64,000 nucleotides of DNA from Apostichopus japonicus (GCF_037975245.1 NC_092563.1:18033594-18097593), one strand, 5' to 3'. Shown: positions 1 through 12,400, counted from the stretch's first letter. Translations and numbers: made by a program. The notes: generated by a model not told the origin, from the letters alone.

Positions 1-3000
1 TATAAAAACTGTGCAGTTTTTATCGTGAGCCACAGCACACTGCCGACTGCCTGCCAAGAAAATCCTACATGTTTAGCTTTGCCAACTGAAGTTGATGTTA
101 CATGTGACTGTCAAAATCTTGATCGGTCGTGGTGTGGAGCACCATTCAACACCTTGTACCTTTGTTCTATGACCAAATCGCGAGGGATTCGATACCAATA
201 ACGTCAAAACAGTTTATATGTTTTCAAGGGCAGGCATGGTTTTGATAGCTCGCTTGACACATTGCGTCTTATTTTGAATAGTAAAGAATTTCTTTGTAAT
301 ATTCGTCCATGCTATTCTGTTATTCGTATGCCAGGGCTTATCCATCACTGGTCAGAGGTCTAAACGTTGTGAATGGAGTGACAACATGTAGTGATTGCGC
401 ACACATCATCGTAAACATTTCAATTTTCAACTACACAATTATGGCTAAATATTATGAATCGGGGAGATTGCTAAACTATAAAGTTAGACAATGCTTTCAG
501 AACGCACTATGCATCGGGCATGCAAATGCACTACCCAATTAAACACCACCTGGCCTTAGAATTCCAGAAAATATGGGAACACTGAAGGATGGGTGGACTA
601 GGTATTACAGCATTAATGCCAAACGTAGCCAATTTTTTTATCCAATTTTTTAAAATCTTTTTCTGTTCATAGATCTCTGAAGCAACAATTAGGGTGAGTC
701 ATGATCTGACCCGAATTTTGCACATATGCAGAGAGAAGGAAGTGTCGTGTGTGACCCAAATTAAACCGTGAACACAGTGCTGCTTTAATATATACACCCA
801 TCTGCTAAACTTGGGTCGGTAATCTTCCCTGCCAGTAAATTGATTTGCCTTCTTGCCGGGTCATCAAGTAGTAAAGACTTTCCCATGAAGTCAAGGCTAG
901 TAATGGCTCAAAGCTTTTAAGCAGTCAAGAATAAACATTTTTTGTTTTCTCTTTTGGGGATGTCTGTCTAGAATCGAAGAGAAAAAAATGGAAGGAAGAA
1001 AGAAAGAGTTTTGTCTGATCTTGTGGAAGTCTCCTATCAGGATTTAAAGAGATGCAACTCTTCAGTTATCGCAAAAAAAAAACTGAAAAAAGGAACTAAA
1101 AAAGAAAAGAAAGCCAACCAAATTTGTAACACAGACTTTTTTCATTTTTTTGTTTGTTTTATGAGACAATCTTTAAAATATTTTTTACTAGTGTTACTGG
1201 ATATGGGAAGAAGCTTTGAGGCACTAAGTTTTGTAACCAAATCAAATTTATGCAGTTGCCATTTGGTTCTTGAGTAATTAACAGATGAATCCAATACTGT
1301 TCCATGAACTTTATGTACGATGTTACTGGAACATAAACCACATTATTCCCTATAATCTGATGTTGGTGAAATAAAAGCATGAACAGGGTTTATGTTATCC
1401 GTGGTCATAAACTAAAAGGATGGCTTAAAAGCCAATTTTAGTCTCAGTTAGTTGCACAGTCCAAGAAAGAGAAAAATTTAAGTGCTAGTAATGTTTCTAT
1501 AGCTATTCTGGTTTTCAAAATATTCACCTTTAATATATACTTTATTCTGGAATGTTCCTTTTAATAAGGCTATAATGATATGGTGATGAAGTCGTTTCCT
1601 CGTGCAGGCCAATAACTTAGAGGATTTTCTGGTGACAAGCAATGTGAAACTTATATTGAAGAGAAAAATATTCCACACTGCTAGGTGAAAACCCCATCTA
1701 AATATCTTAACCCTAACTTGAGATATGGTTGATTGAATGTAACCTATTTTGACTTGCTAGACCTTCAACTGCTCCAGGAAGTTGGATCACAGTAAAGGGT
1801 CTGGGCAAATGCGCTTCGAAAGCTTTTACTTGGGCTGTTATAATCTCTAAGTAGATTAATCATTGAAACCTGGTACATTTGGAATGTTTGCTTAGCTGTC
1901 AAAGTACATGTACTTGAAGGTCATGAAAATGTATCTTTTTTGTAGAAATGTTCTTTTCCTTCTGTGGATAAATGATTGACAAATTATAGAGTAAAACAAA
2001 GCAATTCGGCTGAATTTCACTGATGGCATCAACCTTCCTACTGTTGCCAGATTTCTAAATTTACAGAAATAGCACAAAGAATTGAAAAATTTGTATGTTT
2101 GCAATAAAAAATGCTATCAGGAAGTGATTTTCGTATATAGATTCAGAACATTTTCAGCAAGTTTGCTAAGTAATCAACTTTAACCACAGGAATATCCTTT
2201 CAATGCTACTGATAACCCTATATCTTTATAAATTCTAACCTAGTAACCTAACCTATCAAGAAAACGTAAGAGTTAGGCCAACAAACAGGACGAAGGAAAG
2301 AAAACACACTATAAACAAATAGAAAATGTTCGCAAAAGAAATTAACCAAGAGAAAATGAGCGTACAAATAGAATATAACAACAATATATCGAGTACACTA
2401 CAGACGGGAAAACTAGCATTAATAATTCTGCAACCTGTACCCCGAATACACTAAACAAAATGGGAACAGGGACATCCAAAAAACCTTCCCTAAATGAAAA
2501 GAATACTTATCAGGCTGGTCACGAAAGCATCAGAAAGAAATTCCCTATTCCCAAACACCAAAACAATGGCCTTAAAAAGTCCAATTGCGAACAAATTGAC
2601 AATGAAAGAAAACCCGAGCTCAGAACGATATTTATTTTATATTTAAACCAAAAAGAAAAGAAATGGCCAACCCTGCTGAGATAGGTACGGGTGGAAGAGT
2701 AGACAGGAGGGTGGGGTGGGGTGGGGGCTAAGTGGAAAGGCTATCACAACCTTCTGCAAAACGAGAAGATAATACAGAGCTAATGATCTAATGAGCCGAT
2801 GTACTAACAGTCTTTATTTCTGCTTCACTCCTCATCAGGCCCAGTGAGGATTTGTATTTAAATACTTGCAAACGCTCACCATGAACGACGACATATCATA
2901 ATACATAAAAACACTTCAAGGAATCAAGGGCAGCCCTAATTCTGACATGATATGGAAGAATTTCTAGTCCACAGTCGACAGAGAGCTCATTCTCGTACTC

Positions 3001-4375
3001 AGGAGAGATAATATAATAACGTGTTTAACGAATAACAAAATACCAGCAAGAAAGTCCTCATACATCTTTTATTTCAATGACTAATATGTATGCTTTCAAC
3101 TATGAAGTAATTTGGAAACAAAAATGTCAGAATATCATAAAGAGAATTATCAAAGTCACCAGAATATGTTTGGCAGATTAAAGCGGGCATACTATCAGGC
3201 TAAGTAATGGTTGGATAATTTCAAAAAATTAAACTTTGGTTTATACATTCATTACAAGAAAGACTACAATAGCTAGGTATACATATATTGCACTTAATAC
3301 TTCTTCCAGGTATTCAAATTGTTCCCATAACTTTGGTACTTAATCTGAACACAATTTTTTAAAAAATGGCTTCCTTAATTGCCCTAAAAAACTTGGGGAT
3401 TCAATTTGCAGAAAAATTTACACCTTCATATTGACGATGAGAACAACATAACTCTTTCCCTGCAAATACGTTTTTTTTTCCCCAAAGGTTCTTTGTTGAT
3501 ATTCATCTCAAACAAATAACAGACTTTCTTGAACAATATTTAAAGAATTTAACATCCCTATGGTAAGGACTATAGTGCATGTAACTATTAACACTAATGT
3601 CTTGCCGGCTGGAGTATATTGCGTGGCGTAGCGGGGGAAAAACATTACCTTTGCCAAAACTCAGCTGGTTGCTGTTAATTATAGTGCCTTTCCCATCTAT
3701 AATAATCAACTTAGCAGTGATGGCAGAGCTATGCTTGAAACCAAGCCACTCGAAAAAAACAATGTACTCTTGTCACGCATTGTCTGACCTACATTTTTTT
3801 CAATCTCCCTTTTACAAGTAGATTTTTTTTTTTGCCCGTTTTTTTTTTTTTTTTTTAATGTAACAGGAATTTTTGTTGCTGTTGGATAGAAATGATAAAG
3901 CCATTTTTATCCCGAGTTATGTTTCTTTATCATGCTTCAACGGACAATCAGGAACTGCGCCACGAAATGACTTGGCTATTTTTTTTTTCTTTCAGTTATG
4001 TTTTCATAATTGACAAGAAAAGAGAATAGTTTGTCTAGACATGCTAAATATATAAAAGATTACTGCGACAGCTTACGAGTATACGGTTGAGCATGGAGGA
4101 TTGAGGCACTCCTATTGGCTAAAGCATTTAAAGGGTAGGTAGCTTACATGTATCAATTGGAAGTGAGTTGTGGTATGGGCACCTCTTCACAAGCGGGAGT
4201 ATATAGTAGTCATGTTGTACAATGGTAGGGGGACTGAAAGATTATTGGTACTAGTTATACCTTCCCTAACACACACTCTAGTTGTCCCACACATCCTTCC
4301 CCCCCTCCCCTTTCCCTCTCCACTCCCACCATCTCTTAGCTAGTCCTTGGTTTCCCTTATCGTATATTTAGTACA
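1..4375. other. AT-rich gene-poor stretch
   Basis: I see no gene I can support here. Visible features are a perfect 10-bp inverted repeat at 2-23 (ATAAAAACTG, 2-nt spacer, CAGTTTTTAT), an 18-nt T run at 3839-3856, and a C/T-rich stretch at about 4262-4345. Open frames here are short, start at arbitrary ATGs and have no family resemblance. A 21-nt stretch at 673-693 has good splice signals on both sides but no partner exon. Confidence 0.45.
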
Positions 4376-4383
4376 AACTGAAC

Positions 4384-4682
4384 CAGGCGCGTAGACAAGG
4401 GGGGGCCAAGGGGGCAGCCGCCCCCCTTGAGCATATTTTTTTTTGTATGTTTTTATGATATCGCTAGTAATTTTAAGAGAAAATGCTAAGATGCAACTTA
4501 CAAGGCCTGGGAAGTGCCATTTCCAGCGATGTGGGAGGCATTTTCAGCCAAAATTTTCTTGTACGCTTCGCGCCAACACATGGTGGCGCTACGCTTAGAT
4601 AGTTTGCAATGCCGTATCTACGGCCCTGAAAGTTTGCCTACAGTTTCGCCCCTCCCTTGGCAAATTCCTTGCTACGCACCTG
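4384..4682. mobile_element. Non-autonomous hAT-like element, intact ends
   Basis: A 299-bp element. The left end reads CAGGCGCGTAGACAAGG and the right end, in reverse complement, CAGGTGCGTAGCAAGG. It is flanked by a perfect 8-bp direct repeat AACTGAAC at 4376-4383 and 4683-4690. An 8-bp duplication and CAGG-type inverted ends are hallmarks of the hAT superfamily. The interior has no transposase frame. The same interior sequence (ending in a TGGCGCTACGCTTAGATAG-like segment) recurs near 33.6, 43.7, 44.4, 45.8, 46.9 and 48.4 kb, so this is one dispersed family. Confidence 0.85.
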
Positions 4683-4970
4683 AACTGAACTTTGCTAGTT
4701 TAGTTAAATGTAGATATTGAATCAAAACCATTTAGAACTGCTATATAATCCATTATCCTGGTACATAGTTTTTATTAAACTGTATACACTGTATTATAAT
4801 AATGAAAAGGAAGGATGTTATTTGCAATGAAAAGAGAAAAAGAAAAGAAAGCATTCCACAATTAGATATAGATTTTCCCCCCACATATATATATTAAAGC
4901 CAATGTTCTTTGCCTATAGCCAGGAGTGGTAGAGGAAATGGAGAGCAGGATAGAGGGGCAGAGGAGGAGA

Positions 4971-4995
4971 GGGGGGGGGGTGGGGGGGGGGGGGG
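4971..4995. repeat. Long G homopolymer pair
   Basis: Ten G, one T, then fourteen G. This is the first of many G:C runs of ten or more in an AT-rich window. It could form a G-quadruplex. Run length may also be a sequencing or assembly artefact. Confidence 0.8.
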
Positions 4996-6503
4996 TAGAT
5001 GCAGAAATGAAATATATTTGTGCTTAAACTATACCTTGCATAATTAGGGAGTGGTTTCCATTTAATGAATATTTTTTTTCATTGAATTTGTATTTGATTT
5101 TCAAAAGTGGACTAGCTGACATCAAATGGTGAAGGTTCGGAGAATGGGGGGTGGGGGGGGCGGTAGGGGGTGGAGTGGTAGAGAATTAAGGAGCAGCAGG
5201 TATTTTACTTCACACAGGGGAGAATATTACAATTTGATTATTGCTATAACTAGTATCTAATGTTTAGTTCTTTTGATCATTTATTATTTATTTATATTTA
5301 TTATATCTATACATGCGCTATTGTCTCAGTCAATAGATATATACCCAATGAATGAAACATATAATAAGTCTGAGCTTAATAATGGCATTGAAAATGACAG
5401 TATTAACACATGTAAAAGATATTTAAACAAATGCATTTATTCCTGTCATTGACTATTAAAATCCTCCACATATTCATTTCTATTCCTTCCTTAGGAAGTA
5501 ATACATCCAAAAATATATGACCTGTAAGTCAGTAACATATATATATGCCATAAAATACATACAACTTCCAATCCGGACAAAAATTAGAAACCGCAAGTTA
5601 ATCTTTAATGCTCTCGATTTAAACTCGACAACCGAGACTGATGCAAAGTGATTTCCGATTGCGTGATAATGAATATATGTTCTTCCCTGTTTTATCTCTG
5701 CCTAATTTATCATTAAAATTCAACAAATTCGCTAATAGCATCAGAATGTTCTTGTAAAATTATAAAAGGATCTTATGAAGTTTCCCTCTTTTTTATTTTT
5801 TTTTTATTTTTTATTTCCATGATATTGGCCCATATGATTAAGGTGAAGAGTGGTCCTCAGTATATGGACACCTAGCATGAATTAATCAGCAACATTTCCA
5901 CTACTGTTTCTCTCCCCTACCCTCCTCGTTGAGTTGTCGGTTCCATTCCCCCCCCTCCCCCCTCCTTGTTGAGTCGTGAGCGGTCCTGAATTACCTTTCC
6001 AGACTTGTGAAAAGCCCCTTTCTTACTTTCCATTTTTTTTTAAACTATTTTTTATGTATGCATATAGACCTGCTGCTTTGGGGCAGACATTCTGTCTTTA
6101 TGCAGACATTATATATATATACTGCATTAGGATTAAGCAAACACTGTTAATGTGATTTTAATGTTAATACAAACTCTACAACAGGAAAAAAACCATGGAA
6201 AAGTACTAGTCTGGTTGATAGGTCAAAGGTTATACTGTCTCAACCTTTTCTTCCCCTTCATTTCTGTTCACTTTTCATATAAATATTTGCAAAAGGTGAC
6301 ATTGTCACGTTAAATAGCATATTTAAAATCTGTTTTTATTCCTATACAACCCCACTTCCCACCACCCCCCCCCCTTGCGCCCCTTCCAAAAAGAAAAGGA
6401 AAAGAATTCAACTCAATCATTAAACTATGTGTTGACAATATGAAGCCAGAGGTCTGACTATAGAGTGGGAAGACCTTTAAAGTACTATAAAACAAAGTAG
6501 TTA
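4996..6503. other. Non-coding stretch
   Basis: AT-rich sequence with short G runs (about 5145-5165), a T-rich block near 5790-5815 and C runs near 5950 and 6363-6374. I find no supportable gene or element. TTTATT at 6335-6340 would read AATAAA on the minus strand, 164 nt beyond the stop of the weak minus-strand gene model at 6504-7093. Confidence 0.4.
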
Positions 6504-7093
6504 TTAGGGCATGATAGATTTGCCTGTTGGTATAATAACAGGGAGATACGGGTACTCTGGCAACAAGAACATGGTGACTAATGCACAGTAAACTTTACGC
6601 ATCTTCAGGTCCTTAGCTTGGCAGGTAGGTCTGTTTCAGAAGCAGAAAGTTGGACTTTCTTTTCTCATTTGACCATATCAATTCCCATATCCCCATCTCC
6701 CCTCCTCCCCCAAAACAATACTTTCAAAGAAAGAAATGTGATCAAAATCAGTCATGCCGTGGGTTGCTCCAATTGCTTTCCTAATCCAAAAGCTTAGCAC
6801 TCTTTATGTTAATTTGATTGACATGAAAAATACCAACATGAAAACATATTGTTCAACATAAACTATATTCTGAGTAAGGAATTGATTTAGATTTTCACTC
6901 TTTTTTCTCACATTTTGATGAAAGGTACTTCTCCCATCTTTGCCTCCCCCCTGCCCCCCCCCCTTTCCATCCCTTTCTCTTTCCAAAAATGTAGATAAGA
7001 GAACATACATTTATGGCTATGTATTAGATTGTTTACTTACAATGTTATAATTCTTCTGTAAAGTTCAAGTATGCTTATCAGGTGGGAAAATAT
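6504..7093 (-). CDS. Candidate 3' end of an unidentified spliced gene (two exons)
   Basis: Two minus-strand segments join in frame. Exon A is 7093-7041: acceptor TTTTTTCTAG and donor GTAAGT, with phase 0 the only open phase. Exon B is 6630-6504: acceptor GAAACAG, running 41 codons to two tandem stops. The two-base remainder TT of exon A is completed by the A of exon B. The composition looks coding (for example LPEYPYLPVIIPTGK near the C-terminus), and an AATAAA lies 164 nt past the stop. I recognise no family and find no upstream exon. The region upstream on this strand overlaps the plus-strand candidate at 7808-10319, so at least one of the two may be spurious. No transcript evidence is available. 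Confidence 0.2.
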
Positions 7094-7301
7094 CTAGAAA
7101 AAATAGAACAAACGTCATAGTGCTTTCTTTTGAGGAATTTGGAAGAACAACAGTTGCTCTAATTTGTTTGATTAGTCATTTTTATATGCCACTTCCTGCA
7201 TAAATTTGTGAAAACAGGACCATTTATTACTGGATTTTGTTAGTCCTGTTCCTAAGTATTGGAGAAAGATCTTAGTGCACTTCATATGTACATGTTTGTA
7301 T

Positions 7302-7360
7302 CAGTGGCGTCGCCAGACATTTCAATCTGGGGGTTGGGGGGGGGGGGAGACAGGGAGGGC
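7302..7360. mobile_element. hAT-like terminus (orphan end)
   Basis: CAGTGGCGTCGCCAGACATT followed by a G-rich run resembles the ends of the hAT-like elements elsewhere in this window. No matching opposite end or 8-bp duplication was found, so this is probably a truncated copy. Confidence 0.35.
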
Positions 7361-7807
7361 ACAGCACTTTATGTGTATGCCCCTTTAAATCTGTACGTTG
7401 TTGACCATTATCTGACTTCTAGCATATTTGGGGGCAATACTGAAGACTTTTAAAGATCTTCCTGTATGTTGTGGTGTCGATGGGTCATGGGTAGGGTGGG
7501 TTGGGGTTGGTTTAACTACTTCTTCACTTTCATGTATAATTAGTCCTGAATTTTGTCCCCAATTAGACATTTCCACGCACTCGAATCTGCCTATGCCTGT
7601 AAAGTGTCTGTACTGTATAAAGCCTATAATGGTTATAATGGATAACAGATTAAATACTACCCATACATGATGTTAAAGATTGCTGGCAGTTATGGATATT
7701 GTCAACATTTTCAATATTTATTTTATAAACATTGTAGTTTGCTTGGCCTTTATGTCTATTTTTTTTTTCTTTTCTTTTTGGGGGCGTGTTTTCTCTTTCA
7801 TGTACAG

Positions 7808-10319
7808 GCAAGATTTCATTGGTTGATCATATATCTTATGTCCTCTATCTTCATTTGTGCTGGTAGCTGGTGGTTAAAGGTAGGCTGTACTATTTTATTT
7901 TTCCCCAGCTCTCTTAAAAATGTGAAGATTAGATGAGGGATTCTAATGATTCTACTTAAAGTCAAGCTTTTCATTGCATGGAAATTAGAGACAAAACAGA
8001 ATTTTTTTTTTTTTTGGCTAAGGAAAAAAAAAGTGTTTTAAAGCTTGAAAAGATGTTTTTTTTGTAGATCACTTCATAGCTGAGATATTCAGTGACATTT
8101 TAAGACACCCTAAATATCTGACCCATTTATCCTTTAAGATAGCTAGAACGATAAAATTGTGAATGCTGGTGATCCATAGAGAGGTTTGAACAGATAAATT
8201 ATTAACAGCATACAGACATAACAGACAGGCCTTGAAAATTCAGGATCTTTACTGGCTAAATGCCAGCAAATTTCACCGTTTGCCAAAAAAGGCAAAAAGG
8301 GCTGCTTTTTTCTGCTAGTAGACGTTTAAAAATGTAACCGATAAGTCAGGGGTAACAATTGTCAGCTAAAATAAATCCCATGATCTCTATAAACCTAGCA
8401 ATAAAGCCCCATATTTCTGCTTATTATCAGCAAATATTAATTGGGCTGCTCAGAAAAGCCTGTACATGTGGATTAAAACTGAAAATGCCAACAGCATAAG
8501 AACTTCATTGTAGGCCAGTAGATCTTTGAAGCACTTGTACTTTTTAAACAAGTAGCTAAAATAGTAAAATTCTATGGCCTGAGAGGGAAAATCCATAAAT
8601 CGATAATCAATAATTGATAAATGCAAGGGTAGTCCCCCTGATTGGACACCCTAGCTCACGCATGTCCTTTCAAAATACATATAGGGTGTGCCAGTATTGA
8701 TGTCCCACCTACCAGATTGATGGTAGCACACAGGTCAGAAATAGGGTAAAATGGCTAACATTTGAGTGATGTGTTATCCTCCCTTCAAGAACTGTTATCC
8801 CCATCCTTTTAGAATACTTTCCGGACTTGCCCCACTCAGTAGTTGTTGACCAGCGCCCTCAGTATTGATTTCTCAAGGGACTGCCAACACCGCTTCACAC
8901 GTTCCACAAGTTGCGTTTTGGTGGTGCAGTATGGGAGTTCATAAACTGCGTCTTTCAAGATAGCCCATAGCTTTTCGATGGGGTTCAAGTCCGGGGAGTT
9001 GCCTGGCCACTCATTCTTTTCCCAGAACTTTGGGAAGTTGCCTCTGCACCATCTCTATCTCGAGCGGAGAAATCGGATCCAGATCTGATCCTAGTGTGAA
9101 AACTCTGGATCTGACCCAGAGTTCTTAATCCTCCTTTCAGGGGAGATTTGATCCGGAGCTGGGGATCAAAATGACAAGTGTGAATACTCGGTGGATTACG
9201 GTGACCCTAGGTCATGATGACATGACTTTTCGTTCATACCAAGTCACTTGTTTTCTTCATTTTTCAACTTTACAATTTGCTGTCAAAATGTACTTAGCAC
9301 TATATATTCTTATTTTTACAGTTGCTCCCAAATTTTTAAGAAAACTGTGGACCTCAAAACTGAAAATGATGGTTATGGGCATTTTGTTTTTGGTTTGGTA
9401 TCGATTATGGTCAATTGTTTTAAGCTCTTTTGTATTCAAAATCCAAGTAAAATGTAGTTCACTGGGGTGACTCTTTTATTTCTCAAATAAATGTGAGGAA
9501 TGGTGAAGAAAAACTTGACATTTTTCCAGAGCACCTTTTGCTGATGAGTAACAGTAATAACAAAAGTGCCTCATGGTCTTAATACTTGGAGGAGTCAAAT
9601 TGGAGGGGTGGGTGAGGGGGGTGGTTGCAGGTTGGAATGATCCAATAGTGCCAAGGGTGCTATGGGAGTGCTAAGCGCTCCCCTGTAGGTGTAAGGTCCA
9701 GGGACAATGCCCTGGTGCGGAACAGGGAGCAAAGGCCCCCTTCAAATGGCATTGGATGCAAAAAGATGCAAATAGCCTAACTCAGGATAATGGCCGGTCG
9801 ATTTGATGATGCAGGGGGCTTGCGTGTGGGAAGGTGGAGGATGGTTAGGGTTGCATGGGACTTTGGTGGACAACACTAGTACATTTCCTCAATCTTGCTT
9901 TTTCTTCAAGCCGACCTTAAACAAAAGTGAGAAATGGAGGATTCTCCAGGATTCTCAAGAAACTGCGGCCCGGTTTTTATGTAAGTATTAATCACATGTT
10001 TGGATGGGGGAAAAAAATGAATAATAATCAAAAAAAAATTATCTGCACTTTTCACAATGTTACAATCAAAACTTTAAACACCATAAATTTTGCCTCTGGG
10101 CTTACACAAAGAGAGAGGGGGGTGGGGGGGGGAATCTGCCAAACTGATGGAGCAGAAAAATGTTTTTGTTTATCTTTAACAGCTACTATAACAGCCATAT
10201 TTTGTGTATCCACTGTTTTTACATTGTTTGAAGATCTTCAGTGTCATTCTGGTTTCCAAACCTTTGTCAAATCTGCCCAGCATAGCAATAGGTTAAAAAG
10301 CAAAAGAGGTTTGTTTTGA
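7808..10319 (+). CDS. Candidate 3' part of an unidentified membrane-protein gene (three exons)
   Basis: Three plus-strand exons join in phase. 7808-7879 (72 nt, acceptor CATGTACAG, donor AAG/GTAGGC) is open only in phase 0 and encodes a likely membrane helix (WLIIYLMSSIFICAGSWWL). 9911-9980 (70 nt) has a strong pyrimidine tract before its AG and a GTAAGT donor; only one phase is open, encoding a polar segment with SEKWRILQDSQETAARF. 10183-10319 (acceptor TTTATCTTTAACAG) takes the one-base remainder, encodes a second hydrophobic stretch (TITAIFCVSTVFTLF) and a basic tail, and ends at TGA. The first intron contains the Tc1 fossil on the opposite strand. No upstream exons or start were found and I cannot name the family. 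The consistent phases are the main support. Confidence 0.35.
8836..9054 (-). pseudogene. Tc1/mariner transposase C-terminal fossil
   Basis: In reverse complement this segment translates without interruption for about 70 codons to a natural TGA. It contains NEWPGNSPDLNPIEKLW, the hallmark C-terminal block of IS630/Tc1/mariner (DD34E) transposases, whose E is the third catalytic acid. It continues with a typical tail (QLVERVKRCWQSLEKSI) ending in VNNY and the stop. A complete Tc1 transposase is roughly 340 residues. The DNA-binding domain and first two catalytic aspartates are absent and a stop lies just upstream in frame, so this is a dead fragment. A sequence near 8681-8712 (GGGTGTGCCAGTATTGATG) could be part of its 3' terminal repeat, but no partner end was found. 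Confidence 0.88.
9101..9123. repeat. Short perfect hairpin
   Basis: AACTCTGG and CCAGAGTT form an 8-bp stem with a 7-nt loop. It lies in a GATC-rich patch (9075-9165) just outside the Tc1 fossil. It may belong to an unrecognised repeat; no function can be assigned. Confidence 0.5.
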
Positions 10320-11700
10320 ACCACAAAGATGGCTAGCTAGCTTCATTAAAATTTGTGTATCCAATTTAATGAATGACAAGAAGATGACACTTTTAGAGTG
10401 TTGTACTTTGCCGTCTTACTTTCTACCCCGCCCTGTCGGTTTTTGAAATCTATAGCTTACCCCTTTCTACCTCGCAGAAAACAACATATATATCTCCCTT
10501 TAAATTTCCAGTTTATCTAATTATATTGGCCAAAAAGTACATTGCCTGCTCTTTTATGTCTGAGAAATGATTTTATTACAAATTTATTCAATAAGAGACA
10601 CGTTTCTGGGGAAATAACGGGTGAACTTTTTCCGAGCAGACTTTAACGTTCAAAACGATGACTCTCATCTTGAAGAGCGAAAAAACCTTCTCTTGAACCG
10701 TACTTTCCACACTTTACAACTTTCCCACTTAGTACATGTCACCTCCGTCCCGTAATTCATCGTGAAATTGTCCCGTGGGATCCGTTTTTTTCCTTCTCTC
10801 CCCCCTCCCCCCCCCCCATTCTCTCCATATATCTCTTTCTTTCCTTTGTGTATATTTATTAGTATTATTACTATGTTTTCTTTTCTTTCTTTCGTCTCTT
10901 TTATTCTTGTTTTTTGTTTTTCCCCGCTCTCTGCGTTCGATCGTCCTCTTTAAGGCTTTAGCACCCAGACGGGTTTATTAATTTTTGACAGAACGTCTCG
11001 TTAATGACTTTACGGCAGATGCATGACGCTGGCAACTTCTCACGCACACAAGAAATTAATGGCTATTAAATGGCATGCAGACCGTGGCTTGCCGAGCATG
11101 AAGATATTAAATTAATGAGGTTTGAATGTTCCAGGAATAAACAACCCCCATGTATAACATGTTGTGCCACACGATATCAATCTCGCACCCAACACGAAGC
11201 ACCGGAACGGAAATATTACTCTCCAGATAAAAACTTTCAAAATGAACAATTTTCCAAAGTGTATCCATCCCTTTTATGTGTTTTCAATACAATCTAATTG
11301 ATGTCATTGCATGCAGACATCCATGTTTTTTTTTTCATTTTATAACAGGCTCCTCAAATTTTCTTTTCTTCTCTCCCCCTATTTTTTTTTTTTTTTTTTT
11401 TGGACAAGAGACTGCGTGTGGACATATGACTCATGAACACATGAGACAGACAGAGTGTGGCGGTCACAGTACTTTAGAGTGGCAAATTAGGAGTATGTAT
11501 ATATTCCATGCAAAAGAGGTCGCCCCTTTACCTATTGTTGGTTATCCTGCCCCTGTAATGCAGAAATGAATAACCATGAAATAAATGATAATCTCTTTCA
11601 AGTACATGTGCAGTTTTATAGGTTATTTTATTAGTATATAAATATATATATGTACATGTAGGTATATAGTAGTATATATATATAGTAGTATCTATATATA
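10320..11700. other. Non-coding stretch with a TAAT-rich segment
   Basis: No supportable gene. 10795-10820 is a C-rich run and 11383-11401 a T run. The segment at about 10990-11120 is less repetitive than its surroundings and holds several homeodomain-type TAAT/ATTA cores (for example GTTAATGAC and AATTAATG). ATTAAA at 10345-10350 could be a poly(A) signal for the weak gene model ending at 10319. Confidence 0.35.
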
Positions 11701-11820
11701 TCAAAATTGTAATGAGTTGGAAATCCAGAACAGTAGACAAATCCTACAGTCTCCACCGGGATACGAACCTGGGCCTCCCGCTTTGTATGTAGACACCCTA
11801 ACCACTAGGCCATGGAAGCT
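11701..11820 (-). mobile_element. tRNA-derived SINE
   Basis: On the minus strand the head (11820-11741) looks like a tRNA. It has a Pol III A box (TGGCCTAGTGG at 11812-11802) and a B box (GGTTCGTATCC at 11769-11759, one base from consensus GGTTCGANTCC) at tRNA-like spacing. The putative acceptor arms pair poorly, so this is not a functional tRNA gene. The body continues through a GTTCTGGATTTCCAACTCA-like segment (11734-11707) into a TATATA-rich tail. A second copy of the body segment lies at 12082-12108, as expected of a dispersed SINE. Confidence 0.65.
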
Positions 11821-12081
11821 GATTGTATGTCCAGAGGTTCAAAACTGCTAAGGAAGGACGTAATTCCACTGTAGGGCGTATGTCACCTGTATCGAACAAT
11901 GCTAGTTCTGTTTTTGGTGACATATTTTGCCTTACTTACAGATCAATCATGATGCTTACCCACTCAAAATCATATGTGAATTCTAAGGCCAGATCTCGAA
12001 AGAGCAACTTCCAACGGACTCTGTTAAATAAAATGGAGACAAACAACCAAGGCAAATAAATATTTATATACATTTGAAATT

Positions 12082-12108
12082 ATTGTGAGTTGGAAAATCC
12101 AGAACAGT
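12082..12108 (-). mobile_element. Second SINE body fragment
   Basis: This segment repeats, nearly identically, the GAGTTGGAAATCCAGAACAG segment of the SINE at 11701-11820. There is no tRNA-like head here. AT-microsatellite sequence lies next to both copies, consistent with 3' ends of truncated insertions. Confidence 0.45.
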
Positions 12109-12180
12109 GAAAAAACTTCCAGTATATATATATATATATGCCAATATTATTAGAGAAAACCAGAGAAATAAGATATCACT

Positions 12181-12182
<2 letters not shown>

Positions 12183-12234
<52 letters not shown>

Positions 12235-12333
12235 CATATAATACTATATATCTATAGATATATATATAGATATAGTATTATACCTATATAGATATATATA
12301 TAGATATATGAAGTACTATATGTATAAATATAC

Positions 12334-12369
<36 letters not shown>

Positions 12370-12400
12370 TTATTTAGATATATCTATAGATATTTATATT
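12183..12400. repeat. AT microsatellite with imperfect palindromes
   Basis: About 215 bp almost purely A and T, starting with a long (AT)n run. It contains an imperfect palindrome at about 12241-12278 (ATACTATAT...ATATAGTAT). Such sequence extrudes cruciforms easily and is prone to assembly error. Confidence 0.85.

Noticed and set aside
673-693. 21-nt microexon-like segment (ISEATIR) with good acceptor and GTGAGT donor
   Set aside because: No partner exon in range; the next AG is only 38 nt away. Signals this short arise by chance in a 64-kb window.
11741-11817. tRNA gene on the minus strand
   Set aside because: A and B boxes are present, but the acceptor arms do not pair properly and the body is repeated elsewhere; it is a SINE head.
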